Under the pieces are notes generated by a model. It was not told where the DNA came from, ran no database searches, and worked only from the letters and a program-made list of their open reading frames with translations. 64,000 bases of DNA, from positions 485,001 to 549,000 of the forward strand of contig JARHVA010005487.1 in assembly GCA_037957365.1 (NCBI GenBank), read 5' to 3'. The translations under genes were made by a program, and so were the position numbers. Source of the stretch: Torreya grandis (taxonomy: Eukaryota > Streptophyta > Pinopsida > Cupressales > Taxaceae). The first letter of the stretch is position 1; the number at the start of each line of letters is the position of its first letter. Of the stretch, positions 11,340 to 23,260 are shown piece by piece.

Positions 11340-12890
11340 TGTAGACATCTAAAACTAGACACCGATAACCTCCAACTAGGGTTTTGACCAATTTCCACCA
11401 AAATGCATAATTTAGCCTAAAAACATTAAAACCCATTAAAAGATTTGAAATTGATATATTCAAGTGCTGATTTTGGCTAAGGTGTCACTAAATGGGGCAA
11501 TACAATTTATGGGCCAACTAACTTTGATTAGATCATTTTGAGTCAAAATGGTATTTTCACACCAATCATCATAGGCTTCCCAAACACCATTTAGAGCTTT
11601 ATTCTTCAACAATCATCTTATTTTTGGGCATATAATCCATTTACTTATTATTTGAGAAGGCATTGCTTTGCCTATGATTTGCAATAACTTCCCAAATAGG
11701 GTTAAATTATAGGCACCTAAATCTAGCCACTGATAACCTCCAACCAAGATTTTTACCAATTTCCACCAAAATGCATAAGTTAGCCTAAAAATATTTAAAA
11801 ACATTAAATGAGTTGAAATTGATATATTCAAGGGCCAATTTTAGCTAGGGTATCACTAAATGGGGAAATGTAATTTATTAGCCATCTAACTTTGATCAAA
11901 TCATTTCAAGTCAAAATGTTAGTTTTGCACCTGGGTGCTCTAGGTTGCTCTTTTCTATCAAATCTCTTACACAAGACATGCACATTTGTTATTTGGTGTT
12001 GGAAACATACTAAATGGGATAACAGATTCAACACATTTGACATCACATCTTAAATCTAATCCAGATAAGTTCTAAGCCAATAATAAGACATTCTAATCAA
12101 TTTGATTAGTTTGTGCACAAATTACCAAGGTTTTGCATCAAGGTACTTAATCATGTTTTAGGCTAATTAAACAAAATAAATTTATTAAGTTAATTTTCCA
12201 TTAGAGTTGTTGAATATTTATTTTTGGAAATTGATTTCTATGAACTACATCATCAAGTGACATCATTTCTTTGGAAGACATTCTTAGGCTATTTATGCCA
12301 CAAATTTCCAAATCAAGCCACCCTATGCCTCATCAATGCCTCCCATGCCTAGTTAATTCCCCTCTATCCCAAATATTGATGAGCCTATTTATGTATTTTA
12401 ATTACATAATTGAATTAATCCTTAGCCACACATCTTAATCTTAAGATGGATAGTTCAGGTTGATTCTAGACAATCTCAAAAATCTATAAATAGAGAGGCC
12501 ATGAACATGAATTTTAAGCTCTTTTTTGCCAAAGTTATAATGCCAAAATGCATTTAAAATCATTGCATCTTAGTGATATAATTCCTAAATATTGAGCCAA
12601 ACCAATCCAAACCAAATCCAAACATGGTGCCAAGGAGAGATAGAAGTAGCCACACTTCATTGATGCAGACTTCATGAGCACAAAACTGAGAAAGCCACTA
12701 CAACAAGCATTTTGAAGAGTCCAAGGAAGGTCAAATAAGGTTTTCTTCACATTTTTGTTTTGTTAACTAAGCTCCCCCTAGTAACTAGGCCTAGATATGT
12801 TATTTTAGTGTGTTTACTTCAATTTTTATTTCATTTTTGGGACTAACACAATACTAAACATCCTCTCTTGAGTCAAATTCTTAGTCTACA
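11340..12890 (+). repeat. 5' LTR of TGTAGACA element (1,551 bp) with internal duplication
   Basis: It begins TGTAGACATCTAAAACTAG and ends TTAGTCTACA. The portion 11563-12890 matches 19701-21040. The first part contains an internal direct duplication: about 210 bp at 11340-11549 recur at about 11708-11920 (shared: GATAACCTCCAAC, AATTTCCACCAAAATGCATAA, TTGAAATTGATATATTCAAG), separated by a segment of about 150 bp. The 3' LTR lacks the first duplicate. Confidence 0.8.
12484..12493 (+). promoter_or_regulatory. LTR TATA box
   Basis: CTATAAATAG lies about 400 bp before the LTR end and is followed by the conserved AGAGGCCATGAACATGAA. The same string occurs at 20618-20628 in the 3' LTR, so the box is conserved between LTRs that otherwise differ noticeably. 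Transcription would start roughly 30 bp downstream. Confidence 0.6.
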
Positions 12891-15357
12891 TAATGGCATG
12901 TACAGTGGGACCAAATTCATCCAACACATTAATAAGATAATTATAAAATTTTAAAATCTTTATTTTGATTATTAAAACTCTTGCAATTTGATTTTCTAAC
13001 TTTGTTTTGCCAATTTTCTTTATCACGGGTTTACATAGTCAACCATTGATGGTCAGTGCAACTAATAATGGTCATTTTCAACCATCGATGGTCACTATGT
13101 TTTTCTTAAAAGCATAAAACCTGAGAGTTAATAGGCCATTTTCAAATGCTTAGTTTGGGGTCATACGAACTCAATTTTTCATGATTTTGTTTTTAAAACC
13201 ACATGTTTTCTCATAAATTTTCATAATATGATATTATTTTAGCTTCAAATTACATATATTTTCACAAAATTATGAAAATATCTTTAATTTTTTCTAATAT
13301 AACACATTTTCTTTTGGGTTAATGCCTTAAGGGTAGACAAGTAACCAATGGACTTCAAATTTGTTAACACATGCTATTAAGACATATTTTGCATATTTTA
13401 AAATGCATTAAGAACCTTGTTTTGGTACTTAATGAAACATTTAGGTTCTTAATATGAATTTTTGATAGTTAAAATTTGAATTTTACAACTTAAGACCAAG
13501 GGCTCAAAATAACACCACTCAATCTTTCAAATTGGTGCTTAAAAATGAGCTCATCTTTATAAGTTTTTGCATTCAATAGTTGTTTGAACTAGCTTTAATT
13601 TATAAATGAGATGGATGTCATGTGTGTTCTCTTCCACTTTTCCCCTTTATGGAACCCTTGGAATCAAAATCACCCATCCTTATTGTAAAAATCCTAGTCC
13701 AAGTTTTACAAAGAATGTCATCTAAATCACTCCTCAAAAACTTTCAATAGTTTGGGTGATCTTGAAAATGACCCTGAAATCTCTCTCTTATGTCTTTTAT
13801 TTAATTGCATCTTGGCTTGTGAGGGGTAACTCATCACCTCCCATAAGTTTTATAAGGAATATTTGACCTAGGGTTTCATCTCCTGGCATTGACTTCAACC
13901 ACTCCCATTAGGATTAGAGGTTTGAGTGGTTAAACCACCTTCTAGTGATGCGGTTGAACATGGGACATATATACACTTTGGACATCACACTACACTAAGA
14001 AAGTGATGAATGTAATGGTTGAAAAAAGGGTAAGACATTTTTTTAACAATCTAAGTTCCATAGATACCCAATTACATGTTTTTTTTTGCATCATGACATG
14101 AAAGTCATTATGTAATTGATCCCCCTAGAAACGTTTGAAAACTAGCTAGTTTAGTCAACCCCACATTTCCATACCCTTGCTAGGATTTGGATGGTTATAC
14201 TTAGTGTATTCTGGTCATTTTTTTTGCTTGGTATGTTTTGAGACTAAAAATTGTATTTTTGTTCATAAACCATTTCAAAACCATGTATTTGAGTTGAGGA
14301 GGGTAGTGTTATGCTTCCCAAAACATGTCAAACCATTTTTACCTTTTACTCTTTGAAATATAACATTTATCACATCATTAAAGCATGATTACACCATTAG
14401 GCTACTCAATTTATTTCAAGACTTGTTTACCATTATGCCAAAAACCATTTATTTCATGCCATATCACATTATCCATTTGGACCTTATTTATGCATCATCA
14501 ATTTGTCTGATCTTGTCTAGCTTGTTTGATTAAAACCTAGTTTTCAACATTAAGTTTTAAATTAACCTTGTTAATTTTGGGTTCAAACATTGATTGATTT
14601 CTTTTTAGGCCTCAATTCATGGGGTTGATAGACTGATCTTTCTCTTTTGGGTTACATAACTTTGGTTAATCGATTACCCAAATTTAAAAACTATTGATGG
14701 TTTGTTTGTTCAATGCCTATCCTCATCATAATTTGTGCCTTTATTTAAGAGTACACAGCCTTTCTCCAAGATCCTTTTTGCCTCATGACTTATGCCAACT
14801 GATCATGTTTATGTTTGATTATGCGTGTTGGGTCTATGTCAAAGTTGTTTACAAAATTGTTAGATTAAATCAAAATCACATCATGCCTTTGTTTCAAGCC
14901 TAGATTTTGATGTCATTTGGATAAAAGTCTTAATATAGCCTATTCGAGCCTAGCTTTTAACTTCACATTTGGACAAAATACCTAGTGGCTCTTTTCCCCT
15001 TTCCTAGTTTATACCTTGTTTGTAACACTTTGACCTAGACCTTTGACATGTCATTTTTTATTCAAATGCTTAACCTTTTATGTGTATGATATTTGACATT
15101 GGACATTTGATGTTAGACTATTTTATGCCAAATCTTAACATAAACTATTCTAGAGCTACAGCTCTATTTTTAGACCACATTAGAGACACAGCTCCACCTT
15201 CGACCATGTTAGACCAAGTTTGAACCATTTGTCATTTGGACATAGTTTTTTAGAGTTTGTAGAACTCTAACCCTTTTGTTTTGGAGCTTTCATTATTTAT
15301 ATCGATATTTCTAGCTAAACCTATTGTTGAATCACATATAATCCAACTTATGATAGA
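12891..15357 (+). other. Leader region of TGTAGACA element, no gene
   Basis: About 2.5 kb between the 5' LTR and the decayed frame. I see no gag or pol motif. A primer-binding site should lie just after 12890. The sequence there (TGGCATGTACAGTGGGACC from about 12894) begins with TGG, but I could not match it to a tRNA. A GGTC/GACC motif cluster (CAACCATTGATGGTCA, CAACCATCGATGGTCA) lies at 13030-13100. Confidence 0.4.
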
Positions 15358-17212
15358 ATGGCCACACAAAATGACTTTTATGGCTTTAGTGAAGACTCCA
15401 ATGATGATAATATGGTTTGTGAGATAGATTTATATCTACCTCATAAAAATTATTCATGGGATCAAAGTCCCAAACCAACTTATGATCTAACTTGAGACTT
15501 TGATTAGTATGAAGAGGCTTATGAGGACTTTGAAGACCCAATTATAGATAATGTTATTTGGGATACATATTAATACCCTCTTTATGATAATTAGTACATA
15601 GAACATAGTCAAGAACTAGCTTATGATCTAACTCAATATTGGGATGATATGGTTTATTAAGAGGACTTGGATGATTTGGCTTGTGTGAGTAATTAGGATC
15701 CACAATGCCATACCACTCCCATACCAAGAACTCATCCTTTGGCTTGGGAAATAAATCAAGCTCCATAATTCCCCTTCATCATTTTAATACCTAGTCCTTT
15801 GGCTTGTGCGAGAAATCAAGCCCCACAATTCCCTATCATTATCATTTCATAACTTCATCATTTGGCTTGTGTAAGCAATCAAGCTCCATAATTCCATACC
15901 ATTACCATACCAATACCTCATCCTTTGGCTTATATGAGTAATCAAGCTCCATAATTCCCCTTTATCATTCTAAGACCTAGTCATTTGGCTTATGCAAGAA
16001 ATCAAGCTCCACACCACCCAATTATGACCATTTGAGGACTTTGTCTTTTGGCTGATGTGATCAATCATGATCCTTGATGCCCTACCATTATCCAACCCTC
16101 AATCATTCTTCATCTATTACCAATAATTCCCCACTTTAGAAAATCACAACCAGTCCAATCAAAACCTTAATCAAATCAATCATTTGAAGACCAAGTTGTG
16201 TTCAAAATTGGTATTTTCCAACTCATTAGAAACCAAGACCAATAAAACCAACCAATCCAAGATAATTTTGTTGAACCAACCACTTGCGATAAGTCAACCT
16301 ATGATGAATCACTTATTGATCCTCTATTAGTTGTTAAGGAGTCTCACTTTGATGAGCTAGTCTTTGTTGAGTCACTTCTTAATGATTATAACTACCTTTG
16401 GAAAAATAATTACCTTGACCATATGTCTATTTTTCAAGAAGATCCCTTTAACAAGCTATTCTTTGAAGAGTTGTCTCTAGATATTTTTCCCATCCTATAG
16501 GAGTCCCACTTTGAAAAACTAGTCTTTATGGATCCCATTATGCTATCATAGGCCTTTACTTACCCAATACCGAGCATTCAATAAGACATAATTATAATAG
16601 AGTAGCCATTAATTGAAGAATCAAAGTTAGATTCATGTTCTATTCTTGAACTAACAATAGATTTAGCATCAAAAGTAGAATCAACATCATTCTTGACATT
16701 AGATTCAGAGTCACTTGAGTTGGAATAAGATTCAGAATCAAAATATGTTTGTGACTATTACAACATTAGTCAAGCATGCCTTACAGATCAATTTGAATAT
16801 ATTCATGATCCTTCTATAATTTTTTAGGATGATTACTTCAGCATCAACATAAGTTCTCATAGTATATTTTACGAGGATTATGCAGCCAAACCCCATTCCA
16901 TTACCATTTCACATGCCATTACCACCAACCAATATAGCCATTTTATTGATGTTCCACCTCCCACAAGTGTCAATTGGGATCAATAGAATCACATTTTTTT
17001 GAAATACATCCATGGTGACATATCAATTGAAGAATAGAAAGGAGGCCAAGACCACATTCATCTAGCAAAAGAACACTCTCTTAATGAAACCTTTTTAGAG
17101 ATGCTAGGAGACACACAAATTTCAAACTCAGCATCTTTTAGTGAAACTTTTTGGAAGAACTAAAATAAAATCAAATTCCAAAGCCAATTTTCATTAGTGA
17201 AACCTTTTTAGA
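15358..17212 (+). pseudogene. Long decayed reading frame of unknown function with 20-21-codon tandem repeat
   Basis: From ATG 15358 a single phase can be followed for about 610 codons. It is broken by 23 in-frame stops (11 TAA, 9 TAG, 3 TGA) but by no frameshift until about 17190, after which the next phase continues to about 17440. The start reads MATQNDFYGFSEDSNDDN and the N-terminal part is rich in Asp, Glu, Tyr and Asn. At 15676-16068 seven tandem repeats of 60 or 63 bp encode variants of LACARNQAPQFP. In this repeat CCA-CAA-TTC alternates with CCA-TAA-TTC, showing directly that the stop replaced Gln. Later parts are acidic (FEELSLDIFPIL, SLNETFLEMLGD). No protease, zinc-knuckle or pol motif is visible. 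It may be a divergent gag-associated acidic N-terminal region, since the gag-like frame at 30378-31490 is similarly Asp/Tyr/Asn-rich, or an extra protein of a non-autonomous element. Confidence 0.65.
15676..16068 (+). repeat. Coding-phase minisatellite, seven copies of 60-63 bp
   Basis: Copies are marked by TTGGCT at 15676, 15739, 15799, 15862, 15925, 15985 and 16048. All spacings are multiples of three (63, 60, 63, 63, 60, 63), so the repeat kept the reading phase and presumably expanded while the frame was coding. Confidence 0.75.
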
Positions 17213-19700
17213 GGTGATATGGGACAATAAACATAACTTCATTTGTGAAAACCTCTTTGAGGCACTAATAACTGAGTATAAAATTCCTTCAATTATTGAT
17301 GAAGACAATATCAAATCAAAATATCTTCCAATCTACAACCTAATTAGATGGTAGCTACTCTTAAGATCAAACAATAGAAAAATCTGGTGATCTAATCAAG
17401 ATAAAAAGTCTTTGGCCCTACCACAACCAAAGTTATGTTGAATTTGACATTAGCAACATTATATGTGAGTAAAATTCCTAATCTTCATTTATTTCCCAAC
17501 CATTATTCATTCCATTATCATCTATCATTCCATTTCAAAAATAAACCTACCATCTATTATTTATTCTTATTTACCATCTATGGTCATAATTTACTTTGTA
17601 GAGGTTGCAAAGATACCTTATATTGACACTTGAATAAATCAAAATCAATAGCCAATGAAGATCATAAAAGCATTCTTGACAACCAAATCTATAGCTAGTT
17701 CTTAATAGAGTAGTTATTCAGATGAGGTGTAGGCTATTAATTAACATGATTAGTTATTCTATTTATATCATTTATCGATTAGGATGTGCATCTTCACTTC
17801 AACAAGAACAACATAATCATATGCCATTTATCATACCCAAGCCAGAACCAAACATGTACCATACCATTTCATTACCATGCCATTATTTTTGTTACATATC
17901 TTTTTTCCATTATCACATATCCCAACTAATCACCTTCTCACTTGGGGGAAACCCTCTTACCATTTTATCCAATCTATCAAAGACCATCATTATCCTAAGC
18001 AAAACCATACCATCCTATTATTCCATTCCTATCTATACTAAAGCCTTATTTTAGTCATCCTACCCAATCTTAGTTTTATTTTGGTTCATTTTATTCTTCT
18101 TACACCTTTTGTGAGAGGATTCCAATCAAGTTTAAACAATCAATCAAATATTTGTTTACAATGATAGTCTATGAAATTAGTATGATAGTTGATCTAACAA
18201 GATATCTTTCATTTTCCATCTTGTATCAAGTTTGTTTATGTAAGCTTGATTATAACTACCTATGGGTAAATTAGTGTCTCATTAGTCTTGTTACTAATTA
18301 TAACTACCTATGGGCAAATTAGTATCATTGACCTATTCTATTTTATTTTAGTTATAACCACATATGGGAAAACTAGGGGCAACACTTGTTTACCATGCAT
18401 TGTCACATCACCTTGCCACCATTATTTTCATTTGACTGGTTATTTACCAAATTTGAGAACTTGTTGGGACCTAGTTGGGTTTTCCATGCCTTATGTGTGG
18501 ATGGAATTACTATGACTTGAGATCATTTTGGGACTATGTAGGTCATGTTCAACTCATGTTGAGGTCACCTTAGTCCCCCTTTCCATACGCTCTCACCATT
18601 TTGTGATCAACCTTAGCCAAATACTCTCACCATTTTATGAGTAGGTATCTTGTCATTCTCTAACAATTTGAGATACCTAAAAATACCAAAATCATTTCAA
18701 ATATTTCAAAATATAAAAACATTTGTCATGTCTAACCTTAGTTATTTATCTTAGATCCAACCTACTAGGGCAAAGTTAATTTTAGGATGCTTTCTTTTGT
18801 ATTTATTTTTAGGATTTATATTTATTTTTTTATTTTAAGTTTTTTTTCTATTTGTTTATTTTCTTGCATATTTGTTGATTTTGTTAATGTTGCCTCAACT
18901 CGGTCTATATGTGTTCATTAGGTGATTCCTTGTGCACATTATTCTTGAGTCCATTCATATTCATGTGTCAATATTATCATCATGGTTTTTATCATTGGTA
19001 TATTATTTTTGAGTGTTTATTAGATCAAGAGTCAGTCCTTATGAATATTTTAGCCAAGTCTTCATGGTGTTATATCATGATTCCTACCATCACATGCTAC
19101 AAAAAATATTAGCTTCAAGAAGTTCTATAATAAATGGAGTCATAGAGGTTTCTCCTTGGTACTTTGGCAAATCCTTCTACCCTTGATCAAATTAACCCAT
19201 TGTCCATTCTAGCTATATCATTTCTAATAAGGATGAACATCTCCTCATTGATAGGTACAACTAAATTTTTTCTATTGATCAATCTTATTCTTTTATCCAT
19301 CTCTTTCATCACTTTGTGCATCCTTGTATGATTAATTATTTGTGGCTTCTTTAGTTATTAGACCATAGCATCTATGTTTGCACCCACTCATCTTTAATCT
19401 ATATTCCAAGTTATATCTTTGAGTTATACTTGTTAATCTACCCTAACTAGGGAACAATCATCTTTAACCAATCCATATCCTCTTAATGATTATAAACACC
19501 TATGGGCAAATCATTATTTTGACTTTTATTCTTGATTTTAATTGCCTTTGGGAAAATCAATAATATTTTTTTAAACAAATGCATGCAAGCATTTTCTCAT
19601 TTTTATTACTCTCAACCATAGGTTAATCCCACTTTTATTCTTTCTTCTTTTTGAGGGACCATCCATCCACATATGTGATGGCCACTCCCTCAAGGTGGCA
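17213..19700 (+). other. 3' internal region of TGTAGACA element, no recognised gene
   Basis: The decayed frame fades out at about 17440. A CTTGGGGGAAACCCTC string lies near 17941. A short motif (ATAACTACCTATGGGCAAATTAGT and variants) recurs at about 18248, 18298 and 18353, and again in weaker form at about 19488 and 19535. Small ORFs here have no recognisable domains. Confidence 0.4.
19652..19692. repeat. Imperfect 41-nt palindrome before the 3' LTR
   Basis: The arms TGAGGGACCATCCATC and GATGGCCACTCCCTCA are imperfect inverse complements, centred on the perfect palindrome CACATATGTG. It lies immediately left of where similarity to the 5' LTR begins (about 19701). Confidence 0.6.
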
Positions 19701-21040
19701 CCATCATAGGCTTCCCAAACACCATTTGGAGCTTTGTTCTTCAACTTTCATCTTATTTTTGGGAATATAGGCCATTTAATCATTATTTGAGAATACATTT
19801 ATTTGCCTAAAATTTACAACATCTTCTTAAATAGGGGTAAATTATAGACACTTGAATCTAGGCATCAATAACCTCCAACCAAGCTTTTGACCAATTTATA
19901 CTAAAATGCATAATTTGTCTTAAAAACACTAAAACATATTAAATGAGCTGAAATTGATATATTCAAGTGATAATTTTGGATAGGGTGTCACTAAATTGGG
20001 TAGTGTAATTTATGGGCTAGCTAAATTTGATCAGATCATTTCGATTCAAAATGCCAATTTTGCATCTAGGTGCTCTAGATTGCTCTTTTCTATCAAATAT
20101 CTTACACAAGACATGTGCCTTTGTTATTTAGTGTAGGAATAATACTAAATGGGATAATGGATCTAATGTATCTAACATCACATCCTAATTCTAATCCAAT
20201 CAAATTTTGGGCCAATAATAAGACATTCTAAATAATTTGATTAGTTTGTGCACAAATTGCCAAAGTTTTGCATCAAGGTGCTTAAACATGTTTTAGGCTA
20301 ATTAAACCAAATCAAGTTCTTAAGTTAATTTTCAATGATATTTGTTGAATATTTATTTTGTTAAATTGATTTATATTAACTGCATCATTAAGTGATATCA
20401 TTTCTTAAGAAGACATCCCTAGGCCATAAATGCCATAAATATTTGAATCAAGCCATCCCATGCCTCATCAATTCATCCCATACCTATTTAATGCCCCTTT
20501 ATCCAAAATATTGATGAACCTATTTATGGATTTTAATTACATAATTGAATTAATCCTTAGCCATAGATCTCAATCTTGAGATAGACAGTTTAGGTTAATG
20601 TTGGGTAATCTTAAAAATATATAAATAGAGAGGCCATGAACATGAATTTTAAGCTCTTTTATGCCAAATTTATAATGCCCAAATGAATTCAGAATAATTC
20701 CATCTTAGTGTTATAATTCTCAAATATTGAGCCAAGCCAAGACAAGCCAAAGCCACACATGGTGCCAAGGAGAGATGGAGGTAGCCACACTTCATTGATG
20801 CAAACTTCATGAGCACAAAACTATGTAAACCACTACAAAAATCATTTTAGAGCATCCAAAGAAGGTGAAATAAGGTTTCTTTCACATTTTAGTTGTGTTT
20901 TTCATTTTTTTTTAAAATGAGCTCCCCCTAGTAACTAGGCCTAGAGATGTTATGCTAGTGTGTTTATTTCAATTTTGATTTAATTTTTAGGACTTACACA
21001 ATACTAACCATCCTCTCTTGAGTTAAATTCCTAGTTTACA
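19701..21040 (+). repeat. 3' LTR of TGTAGACA element, lacking the first ~220-bp segment
   Basis: This is a direct repeat of 11563-12890. It shares the TCATCATAGGCTTCCCAAACAC start, a TATA box (TATATAAATAG, 20618-20628) and the CTCCCCCTAGTAACTAGGCCTAG motif near the end. It ends CTAGTTTACA, followed by the AACAC target duplication. The TGTAGACA start itself is not present, because this copy lacks the outer duplicate found in the 5' LTR. Confidence 0.78.
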
Positions 21041-21045
21041 AACAC

Positions 21046-22349
21046 CTATGAGTTTATATTAGTATTGATATTATTTATGATGAATTTGAGAGGGACTAAC
21101 ATGAGGGATGTTGATAAGGAGTTTATAACACTTATCTACCTAAGAAAATTGTACCACTTCATTTAATGACCAATATATGACCCCTAAGTGACTCAAAATG
21201 ACATAAGGACTAAATTGACTATGACTAATGTTAATATGACATCAAATCACATAAAATGAACCATGACACACCCTATAACATTATAATAGACCTCTATTTC
21301 AAGTTTTGGACTATAAGGGGTTAATTCATTTTTGATTTGTAGTAAAAAATGGTCAACATTATTAGTGATTTCCCAAGGGTGGTATGCTTGTTATGCCAAG
21401 ACCAGTAGCCTAATAATATCCATTGGGCCATGGAGTCACCTATACACTAGATTTACACATAATTTTTCTTTGATACCATACTGAATAATAAAAAAAAAAA
21501 CACACAAGAAAATACACACCAATGGAAACACACATGTGTTCAATTAGAACACTTATGAAACATAACACAACACAACTAAAACAAAATTCACATCTAACCT
21601 AATATTTACAAACCTCACTTTTAAAGTTAAAGAGCTTAGCATACCTCAATTAGGGTAAAATATAGTTCCCCTTGCATATTTGTCACTCCATGAAGTCAAT
21701 CTAGAATGTGAAGCATGTCCATCACCAACCACTTACACATGTGAATGTTCAAGAAGCCTATCACCTTTGGATCTTATTAAGTCTAAAAGTGGAATTTTTA
21801 GATCTTTCATGAATTTTTTGTCTTTCTCTCTAATATCCTTGATTGGACCTTAAATTTGATTTATATTTACCACATATGATATGCCTTTCTCAAACTGTAG
21901 ATAGGAATGTATGACAACCATCTCATCTTTGTCTTCTTCTAAGACAACATGTACTTAATGTTTGGAAGTACTAATATATTATTTTTATAATCCATTACCT
22001 TTGGATGTAGCTCAACATCATATGGGGATTTTGACTATTATTGAAGGATAAATAAATCTAACTTGACCTCATTCCTCATATTTACAACCTCTTAGGCAAT
22101 ATCTTCAACAAGCTCTTTCATGACTTCAGATTCTTGATCAACAGAAAGACATTCATATTTATGTTTTATGGAGAACTCAACAATATTCTTTTTAGTCCCA
22201 TTAGCATGCTTAACATTGGATATAGAATCTCTTGGAGAAAAAGGAGTCTTACCCAACTTCTCAAATTATTTTCATATGGCATTGAACCTTTGCCATAGTT
22301 CATCCTCATTCATAACATGACACTCTTTTCCATGCTTGGTAATACATTA
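21046..22349 (-). other. Internal remnant of the long-LTR minus-strand element downstream of protease
   Basis: Read on the minus strand there are protein-like fragments (for example DLIRSKGDRLLEHSHV around 21750) but no reverse transcriptase motif. The pol part appears deleted or never present. About 22260-22320 repeats, with changes, the segment at about 22400-22460 (both encode LW-K/Q-RFN on the minus strand), indicating an internal duplication. Confidence 0.4.
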
Positions 22350-23260
22350 AACATCAGATATATACTTATTAGGATAGGAAGTAGCATTACCTAATTGATA
22401 AAAACTCTTGACATATGACATTGAACCTTTTCCATAAGTCATACTCCTCTTCTTCATGAGTGTCATCATCAAGGGCAAATTCATTAATATCAAGAAGAAA
22501 TACATCATTATTCCCATTATGGTGATCAATTAGGCTCTTCAACATATCATAATCATACTCATGAATCATGTAGTTACCTTTATTATCTTGTGAAAAATAA
22601 TGTTTGACATTTACCTTAGCTTCCTCAAATGACTCTTCATACATGATATAAGTGATAAGGTTAGTTTGTTCAAAGTATGCATCAGGATAATTATCATCAG
22701 TGATAGTACTATATTAATAAAGGAACAAGTAAAAAATTCCCTCAAGATTATAATAACCATCATCCACAATAGAATCCTCCTTCTCAATGGTCACACAATT
22801 CAAGTTAGAGCTTGTTTCAATGTAGCGTTCAATGTGAAACCTTAAAAGAGGATGGGTTATTATGGTCACCTTGGTCCCATACCTTGTCTTAAATTCCAAG
22901 AATTAAAAATAATATAAGATATGTCCACATATCTTGGATGTAAATTCCCTTGACAAATAGATTTCAAAATGAGTAGGAAGGTCTACCACAATAATGTCTT
23001 GGAGGATAGGAAAGCTAGGACAATCATGCAAGAAAACCTTCAAGTTTTTTTTTGGCCCTACTATATTAGATTGTTTACCATCTATTTGGATCACCCCTTT
23101 GATATGGGGTTCATAGTTTATGCCCAACTTAACAGTTACAGCCTTGGGCATGACTGAAGTAGAAGCACCCCTATCAATTATGTAATTTTGTACTAGCTTG
23201 TCACCCACTTTGAGAGTGAGATATAAGGTTGGAGGTTTCTCAGCTTTAGTATATGTTCCA
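22350..23260 (-). pseudogene. Retroviral-type aspartic protease and linker of minus-strand gypsy element
   Basis: The minus-strand frame 23208-22903 encodes NYIIDRGASTSVMP, the gypsy protease active-site context in which the catalytic D-S/T-G is here D-R-G (one base change, AGG for AGT). It is followed by the usual hydrophobic segment and by LPTHFEIYLSREFTSKICGH, the post-protease motif seen in many plant gypsy elements. Further minus-strand frames (22899-22714 and 22644-22387) continue with an acidic linker (DDDTHEEEEYDLWKRF). The protease would process the Gag-Pol polyprotein. The active-site change and several frame breaks make it non-functional. No reverse transcriptase follows. Confidence 0.7.

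Larger units (their letters stand above)
11335..21045 (+). mobile_element. Nested LTR retrotransposon, TGTAGACA family, with AACAC target duplication
   Basis: The element runs from TGTAGACA at 11340 to TTTACA at 21040 and is flanked by AACAC at 11335-11339 and 21041-21045. Its LTRs are direct repeats differing at roughly one base in eight by eye. Both carry a plus-strand TATA box, fixing orientation. The termini TGTAGA...TCTACA (5' LTR) are perfectly complementary. The internal part (about 6.8 kb) has no recognisable protease, reverse transcriptase, RNase H or integrase, so the element is non-autonomous. It does contain a long decayed frame at 15358-17212. It sits in the internal region of the opposite-strand long-LTR gypsy element and is therefore younger than that element. 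Confidence 0.85.

Noticed and set aside
12894..12912. tRNA-Asp primer-binding site after the 5' LTR of the TGTAGACA element
   Set aside because: Only the initial TGGC and some of the final GGGAC-like bases agree, too few to assign a tRNA.
15358..17212. Reassigned genetic code (TAA/TAG read as Gln)
   Set aside because: TGA also interrupts frames, at least where Arg is expected in the chromovirus copies. Sister copies keep CAA or CAG at many sites, and plant-type PMD genes and chromoviruses fit a standard-code plant nucleus. Deamination explains the pattern more simply.
18248..18375. CRISPR-like or tRNA-like repeat
   Set aside because: The ATAACTACCTATGGG units are few, unevenly spaced and diverged, in a plant retrotransposon context.
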